From Sediminibacterium sp. (GTDB taxonomy: Bacteria > Bacteroidota > Bacteroidia > B-17B0 > Aurantibacillaceae), in assembly GCA_030054095.1 (NCBI GenBank), contig JASGCO010000016.1:1-64000 (forward strand): a stretch of DNA of 64,000 bases, read 5' to 3'. Each line of letters begins with the position of its first letter. Within the stretch, counting starts at the first letter, position 1. The notes under the pieces were generated by a model. It was not told where the DNA came from, ran no database searches, and was given only the letters and a program-made list of their open reading frames with translations. Made by a program: the position numbers and the translations under genes. Positions 1 to 9,070 of this stretch are shown here, in pieces.

Positions 1-100
1 TGTCTTACCTACGGCGTGTTAACGGACTAAATGTCCGGTATTTATAATGGAATAAGACGTTTTTTCAGTTTTAAATCTTCACTTTAGCGTTTTACCGTTC

Positions 101-862
101 CTACCTCAGCAAATCCAACAACTCTGTTTTTTTCCGTCGTCCTATCTCAATTTCCTTATTATTACTTAAATACAGAAAACAGGGCTCAGACTTGGTATAT
201 TCCTTCACGTAATCGAGATTAATAATGTAGGCCTTTCCCGTTCTGAAAAACCGTTTATTAGTAACAAACAGATCCTCGAAATGCTTTAATGTTTTAGAAT
301 GTAAGAATACACCACCGTCCACTGTATAAATACGGGAATAGTTTCGATCGGCTTCCAGATAAATAATATCAGATAGTTTAATAAATTTCACCCTGTCTTT
401 TTGCTGTAATGCAATAAAGCGGTCCTTTTCCTCCTGAACACTAATATTATTAAGCAAATAAAGCGTTTGTTCCGCCGCCTGCTTAAGCCTTACAGGATCA
501 TTTCGTTTTAAGCGGGATAGCGCGTCTTTTAAATCATTTATATCTATCGGTTTAAGCAGGTAATCCACCGCGCTGTAACGAAACGCCTGAATGGCATATT
601 GATCGTAACTGGTAACAAATATTACCTTAAAGTTAATCGTTTTAAATTGCTTTAGAAGTTCAAATCCATCGCCTCCGGGCATCTGCACATCAAGAAACAC
701 TATATCAGGCTGATGCTTGGTGATACTATCGTAAGCTTCCTGTATGTTTTCACACGCATCCGTAATTTCAATCTCAGGATCCGCAATTTCCAATAAGCGC
801 TGTAAGATATCACGCGCGTTCTCCTCATCATCAACGATAATAGCTCTAAAGTTAACATTCAT
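101..862 (-). CDS. LytTR-family response regulator
   Basis: A 253-aa cytoplasmic two-component response regulator. Residues 1-120 form a receiver domain with the acidic pair D11/D12, phosphoacceptor D58 (in FLDVQMPG), T84 and K104. Residues about 150-250 form a LytTR DNA-binding domain (motif KAYIINLDYV). I start at the ATG at 862: a longer reading frame begins 13 codons upstream, but the receiver fold starts directly after this internal ATG. No kinase lies beside it on the upstream side; a partner may lie outside the window below position 1. The LytTR-only gene at 1309 is the nearest related gene. The target is unknown, and the repeats upstream of the gene at 5016 are one candidate. The family is certain; the function is not. 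Confidence 0.93.
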   Translation of the reverse strand: MNVNFRAIIVDDEENARDILQRLLEIADPEIEITDACENIQEAYDSITKHQPDIVFLDVQMPGGDGFELLKQFKTINFKVIFVTSYDQYAIQAFRYSAVDYLLKPIDINDLKDALSRLKRNDPVRLKQAAEQTLYLLNNISVQEEKDRFIALQQKDRVKFIKLSDIIYLEADRNYSRIYTVDGGVFLHSKTLKHFEDLFVTNKRFFRTGKAYIINLDYVKEYTKSEPCFLYLSNNKEIEIGRRKKTELLDLLR

Positions 863-1308
863 AGCGTCATAAATATAACAGTTATTCGCTGCAAAATGCA
901 ATCAATTTCCGGTTCAGATCGTGATCTCAACAAGTACTAAAACAACTACAATATGAGTGCATCTCCACTTTTAATAATGGATAAGCTCAGCGGATACTAT
1001 AAAGAACCTTTAATACAACCAATCAACTTTATAAAACCAGGAAATGATAATGCTCAGATGTGCGAAAAAATTATCCTGTGACAATGTAATAACCTTATCT
1101 ATCTGTAATTTTGCGTTAAAACTATTTTGAATCAAACTTAGAATGAGCAACAGAAAAAAGTTAAATACAAATTAGTAATTATACTATTTTACTTTATTAT
1201 ACGTTACTATTTAAGACACCACTCCCCCACCGCAAATATCCCCTTAAGCGAGCAATAGTTTTACAAAACATCTGACCTTGTTTATTATACTCTTACAAGC
1301 TAATTTAT
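863..1308. other. Intergenic region between two divergent LytTR genes
   Basis: This 446-nt stretch holds no gene I can support. A 42-codon plus-strand frame at 953-1081 has no recognisable features. A match to the Bacteroidetes -7 element, TAATTTTG, lies at 1106-1113. If it drives the gene at 1309, the leader would be about 190 nt. Close to that gene, CTTGT at 1278-1282 and TTACAAG at 1293-1299 form a loose inverted pair. AT-rich throughout. Confidence 0.4.
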
Positions 1309-1659
1309 ATGAACATAAATACTATTCCGTTTATCCATTCCGATGTATTTATAACCAATAAATACAAAGACGAAAAAATTAAAATCAATGACATTTTGCT
1401 ATTTAAAGGCGATTCTAACTACTCTTACATTTATACACTTCATAAAACCTTCCTGGTAAGCAAAACGCTTAAAGAAATTGAACTGGTCATTCAGAATAAA
1501 ACCGAAATGATAAGAGTTCATAAATCTTTTATTGTCAACAGAAATTTTATTAAAACGTTAAGCGATGCGTTTGGTAAAAAAACTATTGTTCTTCTGAATG
1601 ATCTTGAAGTAGAGGTATCCAGGCGAAAATGGCCGGTACTGAAACAACTTTTAAAGTAA
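1309..1659 (+). CDS. LytTR DNA-binding domain protein without receiver
   Basis: A 116-aa protein made almost entirely of one LytTR domain (residues about 20-115, with the typical hxxSYIY strand and VHKSFIVN motif). There is no receiver, membrane segment or signal peptide, so activity cannot be set by phosphorylation of this protein itself. Such orphan LytTR proteins may act through protein partners or simply by abundance. It lies back to back with a full LytTR response regulator and is one of three LytTR-only proteins in the window. A long AT-rich leader precedes it and a bidirectional terminator-like hairpin follows at 1803. Target unknown. Confidence 0.9.
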   Translation: MNINTIPFIHSDVFITNKYKDEKIKINDILLFKGDSNYSYIYTLHKTFLVSKTLKEIELVIQNKTEMIRVHKSFIVNRNFIKTLSDAFGKKTIVLLNDLEVEVSRRKWPVLKQLLK

Positions 1660-1802
1660 AATTACGTCGCAAAACTGATTAAATAAAACTTCAGACAAAT
1701 AAACAGGAGACTGTCTTTATTGACTTTAAAAGTACATCTATTGGTTAACCCAATTTCCGGTTACTGTTTTCAAAAACACTGTCAAGTATACAAAAATAAA
1801 AT

Positions 1803-1828
1803 GGGGTGCTCTTATGTAAAGACACCCC
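1803..1828. terminator. Bidirectional terminator-like hairpin
   Basis: Arms GGGGTG (1803-1808) and CACCCC (1823-1828) enclose a partly paired loop. The minus-strand transcript from the gene ending at 1875 would run into an ATTTTATTTTT tract just past it. The plus-strand transcript from 1309-1659 meets TGTTTTAAT on the other side. It sits between these two convergent genes. Confidence 0.65.
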
Positions 1829-1874
1829 TGTTTTAATAAAAACTGTACCTTCCGATACTGCCATCAGATGGTTT

Positions 1875-3941
1875 TTAATTTAAAGATAATTTTACCCTGA
1901 AACGATTTGAAGAAGGTTTATTCACCACCTCCACAACATACAATCCTTTCACTAAAAGTGTTGTATCAATTTCTACGATCGAGGATTCAATATCTTTCTT
2001 ATGTAAGACCTGTTTTCCATTTAAATCGTAAATAATGACCTCTTGCATTATTTCTGTTGAACGAACGGTAAAATTAGTATTTGCCGGATTTGGGAACAAG
2101 TCTACTTTTACACCAGACAAATCCATTTTTCCAGAAACGACTTCGGCTGAAACTGAACGATGATAGTAATTGTCATTTGTGTTACAGATTAAAGGTTGAA
2201 TGTACCCATGAAAATCAGCCGTCGAATGCACCTCAAATCCAGGTTTAAGGGCAATTTCCTTTCCGGCGCGGAAGGTAACATCACCATCAGCGTTAATCTT
2301 AGAGGAGGATTTTATTGACTCAAAAGCTTCCCGCTTGTAAGGCGCAGCATGATTTCCATAAATTACAGGCGATCCAAAAGGTAAATTAATCACATAAGGT
2401 AGATCTTGTTCATATAAATTATCCCGCATATCATAATAACCAGGAAAATAATACTCCTCTTGCTTTATCTGATTAATACGGTACAAATTATAAAGCAACA
2501 TATAATCCAATCCATTGTACTCTCCCTCGAATATATTATTGGAAAGATCCGGATCGCTTCCCAGTTCAGCATTATACCACCTTCTGTTTGGTGAATATAA
2601 TAAATTGGAAGATGACCAATTATACGGGGCAATATTCTTATTTGGATATGGATACGCATCACACACTTCCTGATTCCATCCGGAACAATTTGAACTAGCT
2701 TCTTTAAAACTATAAGGCCCATTACAAGGGGCATCATTTATATAAGTTGCTAAGGAATTAGGCCATATATTCCCATTCAAATCATAATTCTCAACTAGAC
2801 AATGTAATAATGGCATCCATTCAAATTTGCATTTTCCCGCTCTTAAATCTACTGATTCATTTATGATTATATTCCGGTCTGTACTCAATGGACTCGCTAC
2901 TCCACAAAAAGTAGGTGGAATTGTAGGACTTACCTCTCCCCCCATAGCTATTAACTGGTAAGTTAAAGCGTCTCTATTCCAATTATTAACTCCCATAATC
3001 CAAGGGCCTTCGCAACCTACAGAGACTATTGCTAGATTGACCGCGCCGGTCCAAAGACAATATGTAGTAGATAGTTTTATATACGGCAAAAAAAGAGGAT
3101 CTCCCGTTATCGAATATGCAATGTTGTTTAAGGCATAAGCAAGCCCTCGAGAATCTCCTCCACCATGTCCTCCATTTACTTGCTCATTAAAGCTACACGG
3201 ACGATAATGAATCCAATCTCCGTTCTTCATAAATCCGACTATACGAGTAGTTATGTTCTTCGCCTCTTTTAGAATATCTGTTTCTCCATCTTGAAAAACA
3301 AAAGGAGCCTGATCGTCATTGTCACCTTTATAAAAGGTATTAGAAGGTATATACATTGAACATAACTTCATCCCCATTAACATGGAGATGCCTTGATCCT
3401 GACTTTCCTCAACACAATTATCAGCATAAACATGTCCTACGGATAGCGGACTCGTCTGATTGGCAGGAGCTAACTCTGGATGCTGAATTAAAAAATCGAC
3501 AGGGACATCCTCTCTAATATAATAACCGTTCAATCTATTGTTACCTGTCAAACAAGCCATACCCTTGCACTCTTCGGCCTTAAGATCTAAACGATTAAAT
3601 GCTTTTAATGCATAGTAGAGCTCCTTTCGAGTTTGCAATGTACTTTGATTATTAATCGTTAGGAGTTTGAATTCTGTTGCCAGCATAGAAATATACTGAC
3701 CTAAAATAATAGTTCCGTCGCCAAACTTAAGATTATCAATCTCACCATTTTGATAAGCATAATGTCTTCGTTGATTTGCCGGAATACTACAGCCATCACA
3801 ATCTCCAACTACCATAAAGCTTTTTAATAGCCGCCAACGGTAAAACCAATACTTTTGATGGTTGAGTTGATCGTTTTGTGAATTGCTGAGTTCTGTGAGT
3901 AGAACCACAGCCAGTATGGTTATAATTGCTTTCGCTTTCAT
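1875..3941 (-). CDS. Exported T9SS-sorted protein of unknown function
   Basis: A 688-aa protein exported through the Sec signal at residues 1-21 (hydrophobic, ending near SNSQ). I recognise no enzyme family in the large Cys- and Trp-rich body (residues about 25-540). At roughly 560-600 there is a motif of the type FRAGKEIALKPGF, which resembles the so-called 3-coathanger stack repeat found before sorting domains in Bacteroidetes. The last 75 residues are a type A T9SS sorting domain (FPNPANTNF at the start, basic end). The mature protein is therefore expected on the cell surface or secreted. It follows the gene at 3976-5016 by 34 nt on the same strand and is probably cotranscribed. A hairpin at 1803 ends the unit. 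Confidence 0.8.
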   Translation of the reverse strand: MKAKAIITILAVVLLTELSNSQNDQLNHQKYWFYRWRLLKSFMVVGDCDGCSIPANQRRHYAYQNGEIDNLKFGDGTIILGQYISMLATEFKLLTINNQSTLQTRKELYYALKAFNRLDLKAEECKGMACLTGNNRLNGYYIREDVPVDFLIQHPELAPANQTSPLSVGHVYADNCVEESQDQGISMLMGMKLCSMYIPSNTFYKGDNDDQAPFVFQDGETDILKEAKNITTRIVGFMKNGDWIHYRPCSFNEQVNGGHGGGDSRGLAYALNNIAYSITGDPLFLPYIKLSTTYCLWTGAVNLAIVSVGCEGPWIMGVNNWNRDALTYQLIAMGGEVSPTIPPTFCGVASPLSTDRNIIINESVDLRAGKCKFEWMPLLHCLVENYDLNGNIWPNSLATYINDAPCNGPYSFKEASSNCSGWNQEVCDAYPYPNKNIAPYNWSSSNLLYSPNRRWYNAELGSDPDLSNNIFEGEYNGLDYMLLYNLYRINQIKQEEYYFPGYYDMRDNLYEQDLPYVINLPFGSPVIYGNHAAPYKREAFESIKSSSKINADGDVTFRAGKEIALKPGFEVHSTADFHGYIQPLICNTNDNYYHRSVSAEVVSGKMDLSGVKVDLFPNPANTNFTVRSTEIMQEVIIYDLNGKQVLHKKDIESSIVEIDTTLLVKGLYVVEVVNKPSSNRFRVKLSLN

Positions 3942-3975
3942 ATTATCATCAGTTAGTTATATTAGTAAATCGGCT

Positions 3976-5016
3976 CTACCTCGATGTTGTTTTCTCCAAC
4001 TCCTTAATTCTCTTCTCTTGAGCAATAATATACAAGGTTAACTCTTCTATTTTTTCCAATAACAGTCGATCTGTATCACCCATATTATTCCCTCTTTCCG
4101 ATATTTCCTTAGCAGAAGGTATATTAGGTAAATGATGATTCGCCTTCACAAAAGCTTCTACTTCTGATAATGGCTTTAGCTTATAGTTATTATCAAACAC
4201 ATAATCAGCCCAGTTGCTGGCAGTGACGTAAATTTCTTTCGCTAAAACTTTTCCATCCACACTTAAACGAAAATCGACATGTGTTCCTGATGTAATAGTT
4301 TGCGGACCAATAACGACCTGGCCTAAATTTAATCCGGCGTTCCATTTAACCTCCATTGTTTTTTTATCAACTATTTGTTGAGAAGAATACCATATATCAG
4401 GTGATGTAGCATTCCCTGGTATTGGAGCAAACAAAATACTTCCTTGCTGATTGCCCCACATAATTCCTCCACCTGCACCAGCTTTAGTGTACCAGGATCC
4501 GGTTGGTGTATTGCGTTGAAGATTAAATGCTAAAAAAGTGGTGCCGCTCACAGTGTTATTATTAGTCATTAAATTGTTCGATTTTCCTATTACCGTATTT
4601 TGTGAAGTGAGTTCATTTCCAAAAACATAGGTTGCATTATCTGATTTCATAACAAAAGCTGAACCCAGATCGGCACTCCCTGCATTATCAGGGGCAATAG
4701 TCAATTTCCCATCATTAGCCTGTTCCGCTATTAACCGCCACCTTTGCTCATTCGCGTTTGCGCCAAACACAACATCACCAGCTGCATGCAACATGGCCAA
4801 AGGAGATGCCGTTCCTATACCAACTTGTCCTGTAGAACTTATAACCATACGATCTATATTGTTTGTCCTGAATTTCAACGCCTGAGTTCCGGTCGTACCT
4901 AAAAAATGTCCGGGTGACAACCCACTGTTTCCTAGCAAATTCCATGTGGTCGTTTGCGATTTCATAAAAGAGGAAGCAAGAAGAAATGTTCCTGCTATTA
5001 AAACTACTTTTTTCAT
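3976..5016 (-). CDS. Exported tail-fibre-like repeat protein
   Basis: A 346-aa protein with a signal peptide (residues 1-20). It then has the phrase GQVGIGTASPLAMLHAAGD, typical of phage tail-fibre-like proteins that are common in Bacteroidetes genomes. The C-terminal 85 residues carry WADYVFDNNYKLKPLSEVE, a HHLPNIPSA motif and a final coiled coil (LLLEKIEELTLYIIAQEKR). This end resembles the region just before intramolecular chaperone domains, but no peptidase S74 domain with its Ser-Asp pair is visible. It probably forms a trimeric extracellular fibre. It heads a two-gene unit with the T9SS protein at 1875. The promoter region holds a perfect -7 element and a 20-bp-period direct repeat (see 5061-5130). 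Confidence 0.8.
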   Translation of the reverse strand: MKKVVLIAGTFLLASSFMKSQTTTWNLLGNSGLSPGHFLGTTGTQALKFRTNNIDRMVISSTGQVGIGTASPLAMLHAAGDVVFGANANEQRWRLIAEQANDGKLTIAPDNAGSADLGSAFVMKSDNATYVFGNELTSQNTVIGKSNNLMTNNNTVSGTTFLAFNLQRNTPTGSWYTKAGAGGGIMWGNQQGSILFAPIPGNATSPDIWYSSQQIVDKKTMEVKWNAGLNLGQVVIGPQTITSGTHVDFRLSVDGKVLAKEIYVTASNWADYVFDNNYKLKPLSEVEAFVKANHHLPNIPSAKEISERGNNMGDTDRLLLEKIEELTLYIIAQEKRIKELEKTTSR

Positions 5017-5060
5017 AGGTTTTGATTTAGTTAATTCGTAATCGTTTTAATTATCTAAAT

Positions 5061-5130
5061 CAAAAGTAGCCTGCAAATTCCTGTCGTTACAGGCATTCTT
5101 AGTTAACGGCACAGAAATTTAGTTAACGGT
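5061..5130 (-). promoter_or_regulatory. Promoter and direct-repeat candidate operator
   Basis: On the minus strand TACTTTTG (5061-5068) matches the Bacteroidetes -7 consensus TAnnTTTG and lies 45 nt before the ATG at 5016. No TTTG -33 box is present. Upstream, AGTTAACGG occurs at 5101-5109 and again at 5121-5129, a 20-bp period. Read on the minus strand each copy is CCGTTAACT, close to the published LytTR half-site consensus. A LytTR regulator such as those at 101 and 1309 is the natural candidate; this is inference. Confidence 0.5.
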
Positions 5131-5254
5131 CAAACTGCCTGAATGCTAAAAACTATAAGTAAATGCTATTTATGAAAAACAAAAAGACGTAAATCCTGGC
5201 TAAACGAATGCCGGTTTGATCTATAAAACTGGGATACAAGTACCTTAATCTCCC

Positions 5255-5371
5255 TCACCCGCACCCACAATCCTTATCGCACTTTTCTTTCCGGGTTACA
5301 GATTTAAAAATCCGGTAACCCAGCCAACCTAGCGCTATACCCAAAACTATATACACCAAAACAGTTTGCAT
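5255..5371 (-). CDS. FeoB-associated-type Cys-rich membrane protein
   Basis: A 38-aa protein. It has one N-terminal transmembrane helix (residues 2-19, VLVYIVLGIALGWLGY), then a basic linker and a Cys-rich tail, CDKDCGCG. This layout is that of the FeoB-associated Cys-rich membrane protein family (PF12669), small proteins usually found beside ferrous-iron transporter feoB. Its role is not established; a part in iron handling is presumed. Here there is no feoA or feoB. Its ATG lies 1 nt after the stop codon of the CocE-type hydrolase (TAG-C-ATG), so the two are translationally coupled. Confidence 0.8.
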   Translation of the reverse strand: MQTVLVYIVLGIALGWLGYRIFKSVTRKEKCDKDCGCG

Positions 5372-5372
5372 G

Positions 5373-7271
5373 CTATTTTAATACCGGAAGAATAATTTTT
5401 GAGGTGGCTCCTGCCTGGTGTAAGATGGTAATTTCACTTTTAATAAAATCCGCGTCACTGCAGGTATAAGGATTTACCAGTTGTTGCGGATTACGGTCAA
5501 ACAACGGGAACCAGGTACTTTGTATCTGAACCATCAGTTTGTGTCCTTTTTTAAACGTATGGGCCACATCCGGAATTTCAAATTTCACTGTAGCCGCTTC
5601 TCCCGGAACAAACGCCTCCGGTTTTTCAAAACTATTGCGGTAACGGCCACGCATTATTTCACCCCGCACCAACATCTGGTAACCCGCCATTTCTACTTCA
5701 TTTTTAACGCCTTTACAGCAATACGTTGAATCGTACTTAAAATTATCCGGAAATACATCTATCAGTTTTACTACAAAATCTGCATCACCTGTACTTAAGG
5801 CTACTTTCAAATCGGCCACTACCGGACCTCCCAACACTACATCTTCGGTTAATACATCTGTCGTAAACGTTAGTACATCGGGGCGGCGCGCGGCAAAACG
5901 TTGATCATCGCTCATGTATTCGCGGGTGCGGTGTAAGTGAACATCCTCTGTGTAAGGTACCGGATGTGCCGGATCGCTAATGTAAACGGATGTGGCATTT
6001 TTCTCTTCCGGAGCTGTAAAACTTAAACGGTTTCCTGCCCTCAGATATACATCTGTCATTTTTACCTGAGCAGGTGGCCATTGATTAAACTGTTTCCAGT
6101 TATTTTCCCCACTAAAAAACACATTCGCCTCTGCCAGATCAGACAAAGAACCTTTCCCCTTTAAATGGTAATTAAAAAAAGGAAGTTCCATTGTGGTTTG
6201 ATAATACTCCGATGTCTTACTACCAAAACGTACATTCCCAAGATTAGCGCCCATTCCACGCGACCATCCGCCATGAAACCAGGGTCCCATCACCATACGA
6301 CTGTCTGTTGTCGGCGATTGCTTTTCAATAGCCTTGTATAAATTCCACGCGCCATAACAATCTTCCGCGTCAAAGGTGCCTCCCACCGTTAACATGGCTG
6401 GTTTAATATTATAACAAGCTCTGCGGGCATCGCGGGCCTTCCACCATTCATCGTAATCCGGATGCCGCCGCATCTCTTCCCAAAACTTAATTTCGGGTCC
6501 CATGTGCACCGAAAAATTACGAATCGCCCCCATCTTCAGGTAAAAATCATAACCATCCTGAGTCGGAAACTCAAATTCCTTTTCGTGTGCCGTAGTTGGC
6601 TTAGGCCTCACTTTTCCAAACGTATAATAGAAACTAAATCCATCCATAAGCGCAAACGCACCGTTATGGTGAAAATCATCGCCCATAAACCAATCCGTAA
6701 CCGGCGCCTGAGGACTAACCGCTTTTAACGAGGGATGATTGCTTAACGCGGCCATTGTACTATAAAAACCGGGATACGAAATACCAAACACCCCTACCTT
6801 ACCATTGTTTCCCGGTATCTTCTTTACCAGATAATCAATAGCGTCATACGTATCCGAAGCTTCATCAATTACTCCCTTGCGGCCTTCCTTGTTCTTTTCA
6901 AAAGGCCTTACATCTACAAAATTCCCTTCACTCATATAGCGTCCACGCACATCCTGTTGCACAATAATGTACCCTTCCTTCACATAATTTACCCAATGCG
7001 TTCTATACACTCTCGGATTCATTTGCACCCCGTAAGGGGTACAGGAATAAGGCGTCCGCATCATCAAAATGGGATGCTTTTCCGTATTCGACTTAGGCGC
7101 GTACACAGCCGTGTATAACTTTATTCCATCACGCATTGGAATCATGATTTCCTGCTTGGTATAATTATTTGCCATCCATGCAGAATCTATTACCTGTGCC
7201 TTTACGTTTGTTAAACAAGCTACTGCCAGAAGAACGCTAAAAAAATAGTGAAGTGTTTTCATGCTTTTCAT
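5373..7271 (-). CDS. CocE/NonD-family secreted hydrolase
   Basis: A 632-aa serine hydrolase of the X-Pro dipeptidyl-peptidase S15 / CocE / glutaryl-7-ACA acylase group. It has a Sec signal peptide (residues 1-25), so it acts in the periplasm or outside. The alpha/beta hydrolase part shows the oxyanion region QQDVRGRYMSEG and the nucleophile motif GISYPGF. The Asp lies in GGTFDAEDCYGAW and the His in MGPWFHGGWSRG. The last ~200 residues are the jelly-roll domain typical of the family, with PGEAATVKFEIPDVAHTF and KGHKLMVQIQSTWFP. It hydrolyses esters, amides or proline dipeptides; the substrate cannot be told from sequence. Start may be 7271 or the ATG three codons on, at 7262. Coupled to the small Cys-rich protein downstream. 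Confidence 0.93.
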   Translation of the reverse strand: MKSMKTLHYFFSVLLAVACLTNVKAQVIDSAWMANNYTKQEIMIPMRDGIKLYTAVYAPKSNTEKHPILMMRTPYSCTPYGVQMNPRVYRTHWVNYVKEGYIIVQQDVRGRYMSEGNFVDVRPFEKNKEGRKGVIDEASDTYDAIDYLVKKIPGNNGKVGVFGISYPGFYSTMAALSNHPSLKAVSPQAPVTDWFMGDDFHHNGAFALMDGFSFYYTFGKVRPKPTTAHEKEFEFPTQDGYDFYLKMGAIRNFSVHMGPEIKFWEEMRRHPDYDEWWKARDARRACYNIKPAMLTVGGTFDAEDCYGAWNLYKAIEKQSPTTDSRMVMGPWFHGGWSRGMGANLGNVRFGSKTSEYYQTTMELPFFNYHLKGKGSLSDLAEANVFFSGENNWKQFNQWPPAQVKMTDVYLRAGNRLSFTAPEEKNATSVYISDPAHPVPYTEDVHLHRTREYMSDDQRFAARRPDVLTFTTDVLTEDVVLGGPVVADLKVALSTGDADFVVKLIDVFPDNFKYDSTYCCKGVKNEVEMAGYQMLVRGEIMRGRYRNSFEKPEAFVPGEAATVKFEIPDVAHTFKKGHKLMVQIQSTWFPLFDRNPQQLVNPYTCSDADFIKSEITILHQAGATSKIILPVLK

Positions 7272-7352
7272 GTGTTGATAATTTGCTTTTAATTGCCATA
7301 TAGAACAGCCTCCCTCTATCTCGCACTCATGGCTGATTTATACTCAAAAAAG

Positions 7353-9059
7353 TTAATGCATACGTATTTCCTCTATTAATAATTGTACCGTTGTTGTTCC
7401 TTTGTATTCTGTTTCCTGAATTTTAAACACCATATCAAAGGGTTTACCATTGGTTACAAAATGCAGGTAATCGCCTTTATCAAATCCCATAGCCGAAAAA
7501 CGATAATTCGGATTTTGCTTTTGAAAAACCTCTAGTTTCAGGTGATTAGTGCCTACAACTCTGGCCCAACCCGATTCCTGTACATGACGGGCACAAAAAA
7601 GAGGCGTCATGTTATGTGGCCCATGTGGCGCCATTTGTTTCAGAATACGGATCAACTTATCATTTATTTCGTGCAATTCTATCTCCAGATCAATCTCCAC
7701 TTTCGGGATCATCTGATCCTTAGTGATGGAAGCGGAAACAATGTCTTCGAATTTCTGACGGAACGCTTCCAGGTTTTCTTTCTTTAATGTAAGACCCGCT
7801 GCAAATTTATGCCCGCCAAACTGATCCAGCAGATCGGCACATTTTTCAATAGCGCTGTACACATCGTAATCCTTAACACTACGCGCGCTACCCGTAGCCT
7901 TACCTTCACTTTCCGTTAATACAATCGTCGGGCGGTAATATTTTTCTATTAAACGCGATGCCACGATTCCTATAACACCTTTGTGCCACCGGTTACTGTA
8001 CACCACCGTACTGGTTCTAAATGGCGTTAACGGATCCGCCTCCAGCATTTGAAGCGCTTCACCTGTTGTACCCATATCCAGATCCTTGCGTTGCGTATTG
8101 GTATCATTAATGGCTTTGGCAAATTGCACCGCATCCGATTCATCTTCACAAATCAGTAATTCTACCGCTTTACTACCATGTTCAATACGGCCGGCAGCAT
8201 TAATACGTGGCCCCAGTACAAAAACCAGACTACTGATCGTCATGGTTTTATTCAGTTGATTGGTATCCAGCAAAGCCTTAATCCCCGGCCGGGGTGCCTT
8301 ATTGATAATTTCCAAACCATAATGCGCCAATATGCGGTTCTCTCCGGTAATCGGCACTATATCGGCAGCAATACTCGCAGCCACCAGATCAAGGTAGGTA
8401 TAACACTCACTCACATCCGACTGATGATGCATGGCAAATGCCTGAATCAACTTAAAGCCAATACCACAACCACTCAACTCCTTATACGGATATGGACACC
8501 CCTCCTGCTTAGGATCCAGTATAGCCGACGCTTCCGGCAAGGTTTCGCCTGATAAATGGTGGTCGCAGATAATAAAATCAACCTGTTTGGTATTGGCATA
8601 AACCACTTTATCTACAGCTTTTATGCCGCAGTCCAGAGCAATAATCAGCGAATACCCATTGTCGGCGGCGTAATCAATACCGGTAAACGAAATACCATAC
8701 CCCTCTTTATAACGATCGGGAATGTAATACCGGATGTTTTTAATGTACTTTCTGAAAAAACTATACACCAGACTCACGGCCGTTGTCCCATCCACATCGT
8801 AATCCCCATAAATCAGAACTTTTTCATTACCGACAATCGCCTTATCAATACGCGCCATAGCCTTATCCATATCCTTCATCAGGAACGGATCGTGCAATTC
8901 ACTTAAATCAGGTCTGAAAAACGATTTCGCGCTGGCAAAATCATCAATTCCCCTTTGAACCAAAAGCGAAGCAATAATACGGTCAACGCCCAGCGCCTCC
9001 TGCAATTGTTTTACAGCCAGGGGATTTTTATCGGGGCTTATTTGCCATCGCTTCTCCAC
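7353..9059 (-). CDS. recJ: Single-stranded-DNA-specific exonuclease RecJ
   Basis: A 568-aa 5'-3' single-strand DNA exonuclease used in recombination repair and mismatch repair. It has the DHH phosphoesterase domain with GDYDVDGTTA (about residue 86), ALDCG and the ICDHHL motif (about 165). The DHHA1 domain follows with the GGHKFAAGL signature (about 418). The C-terminal nucleic-acid-binding OB-like part ends in TTTVQLLIEEI. Length and motif order are those of an intact RecJ. It starts 11 nt after the stop of yebC on the same strand, so the two form an operon. Cytoplasmic. Confidence 0.97.
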   Translation of the reverse strand: MEKRWQISPDKNPLAVKQLQEALGVDRIIASLLVQRGIDDFASAKSFFRPDLSELHDPFLMKDMDKAMARIDKAIVGNEKVLIYGDYDVDGTTAVSLVYSFFRKYIKNIRYYIPDRYKEGYGISFTGIDYAADNGYSLIIALDCGIKAVDKVVYANTKQVDFIICDHHLSGETLPEASAILDPKQEGCPYPYKELSGCGIGFKLIQAFAMHHQSDVSECYTYLDLVAASIAADIVPITGENRILAHYGLEIINKAPRPGIKALLDTNQLNKTMTISSLVFVLGPRINAAGRIEHGSKAVELLICEDESDAVQFAKAINDTNTQRKDLDMGTTGEALQMLEADPLTPFRTSTVVYSNRWHKGVIGIVASRLIEKYYRPTIVLTESEGKATGSARSVKDYDVYSAIEKCADLLDQFGGHKFAAGLTLKKENLEAFRQKFEDIVSASITKDQMIPKVEIDLEIELHEINDKLIRILKQMAPHGPHNMTPLFCARHVQESGWARVVGTNHLKLEVFQKQNPNYRFSAMGFDKGDYLHFVTNGKPFDMVFKIQETEYKGTTTVQLLIEEIRMH

Positions 9060-9070
9060 TAAGTGTTTTG

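Noticed and set aside
24..37. Short CGGAC/GTCCG hairpin at the window start
   Set aside because: Only five base pairs and no T-run on the minus strand; too weak to call a terminator.
953..1081. 42-codon open frame between the two divergent LytTR genes
   Set aside because: No domain, signal or recognised composition; a frame of this length is expected by chance in AT-rich DNA.
1278..1299. CTTGT and TTACAAG upstream of the LytTR gene at 1309, considered as another copy of the 21-bp repeat
   Set aside because: The half-sites are inverted rather than direct and the spacing differs; the match to CTTGYNAAnnG is poor.
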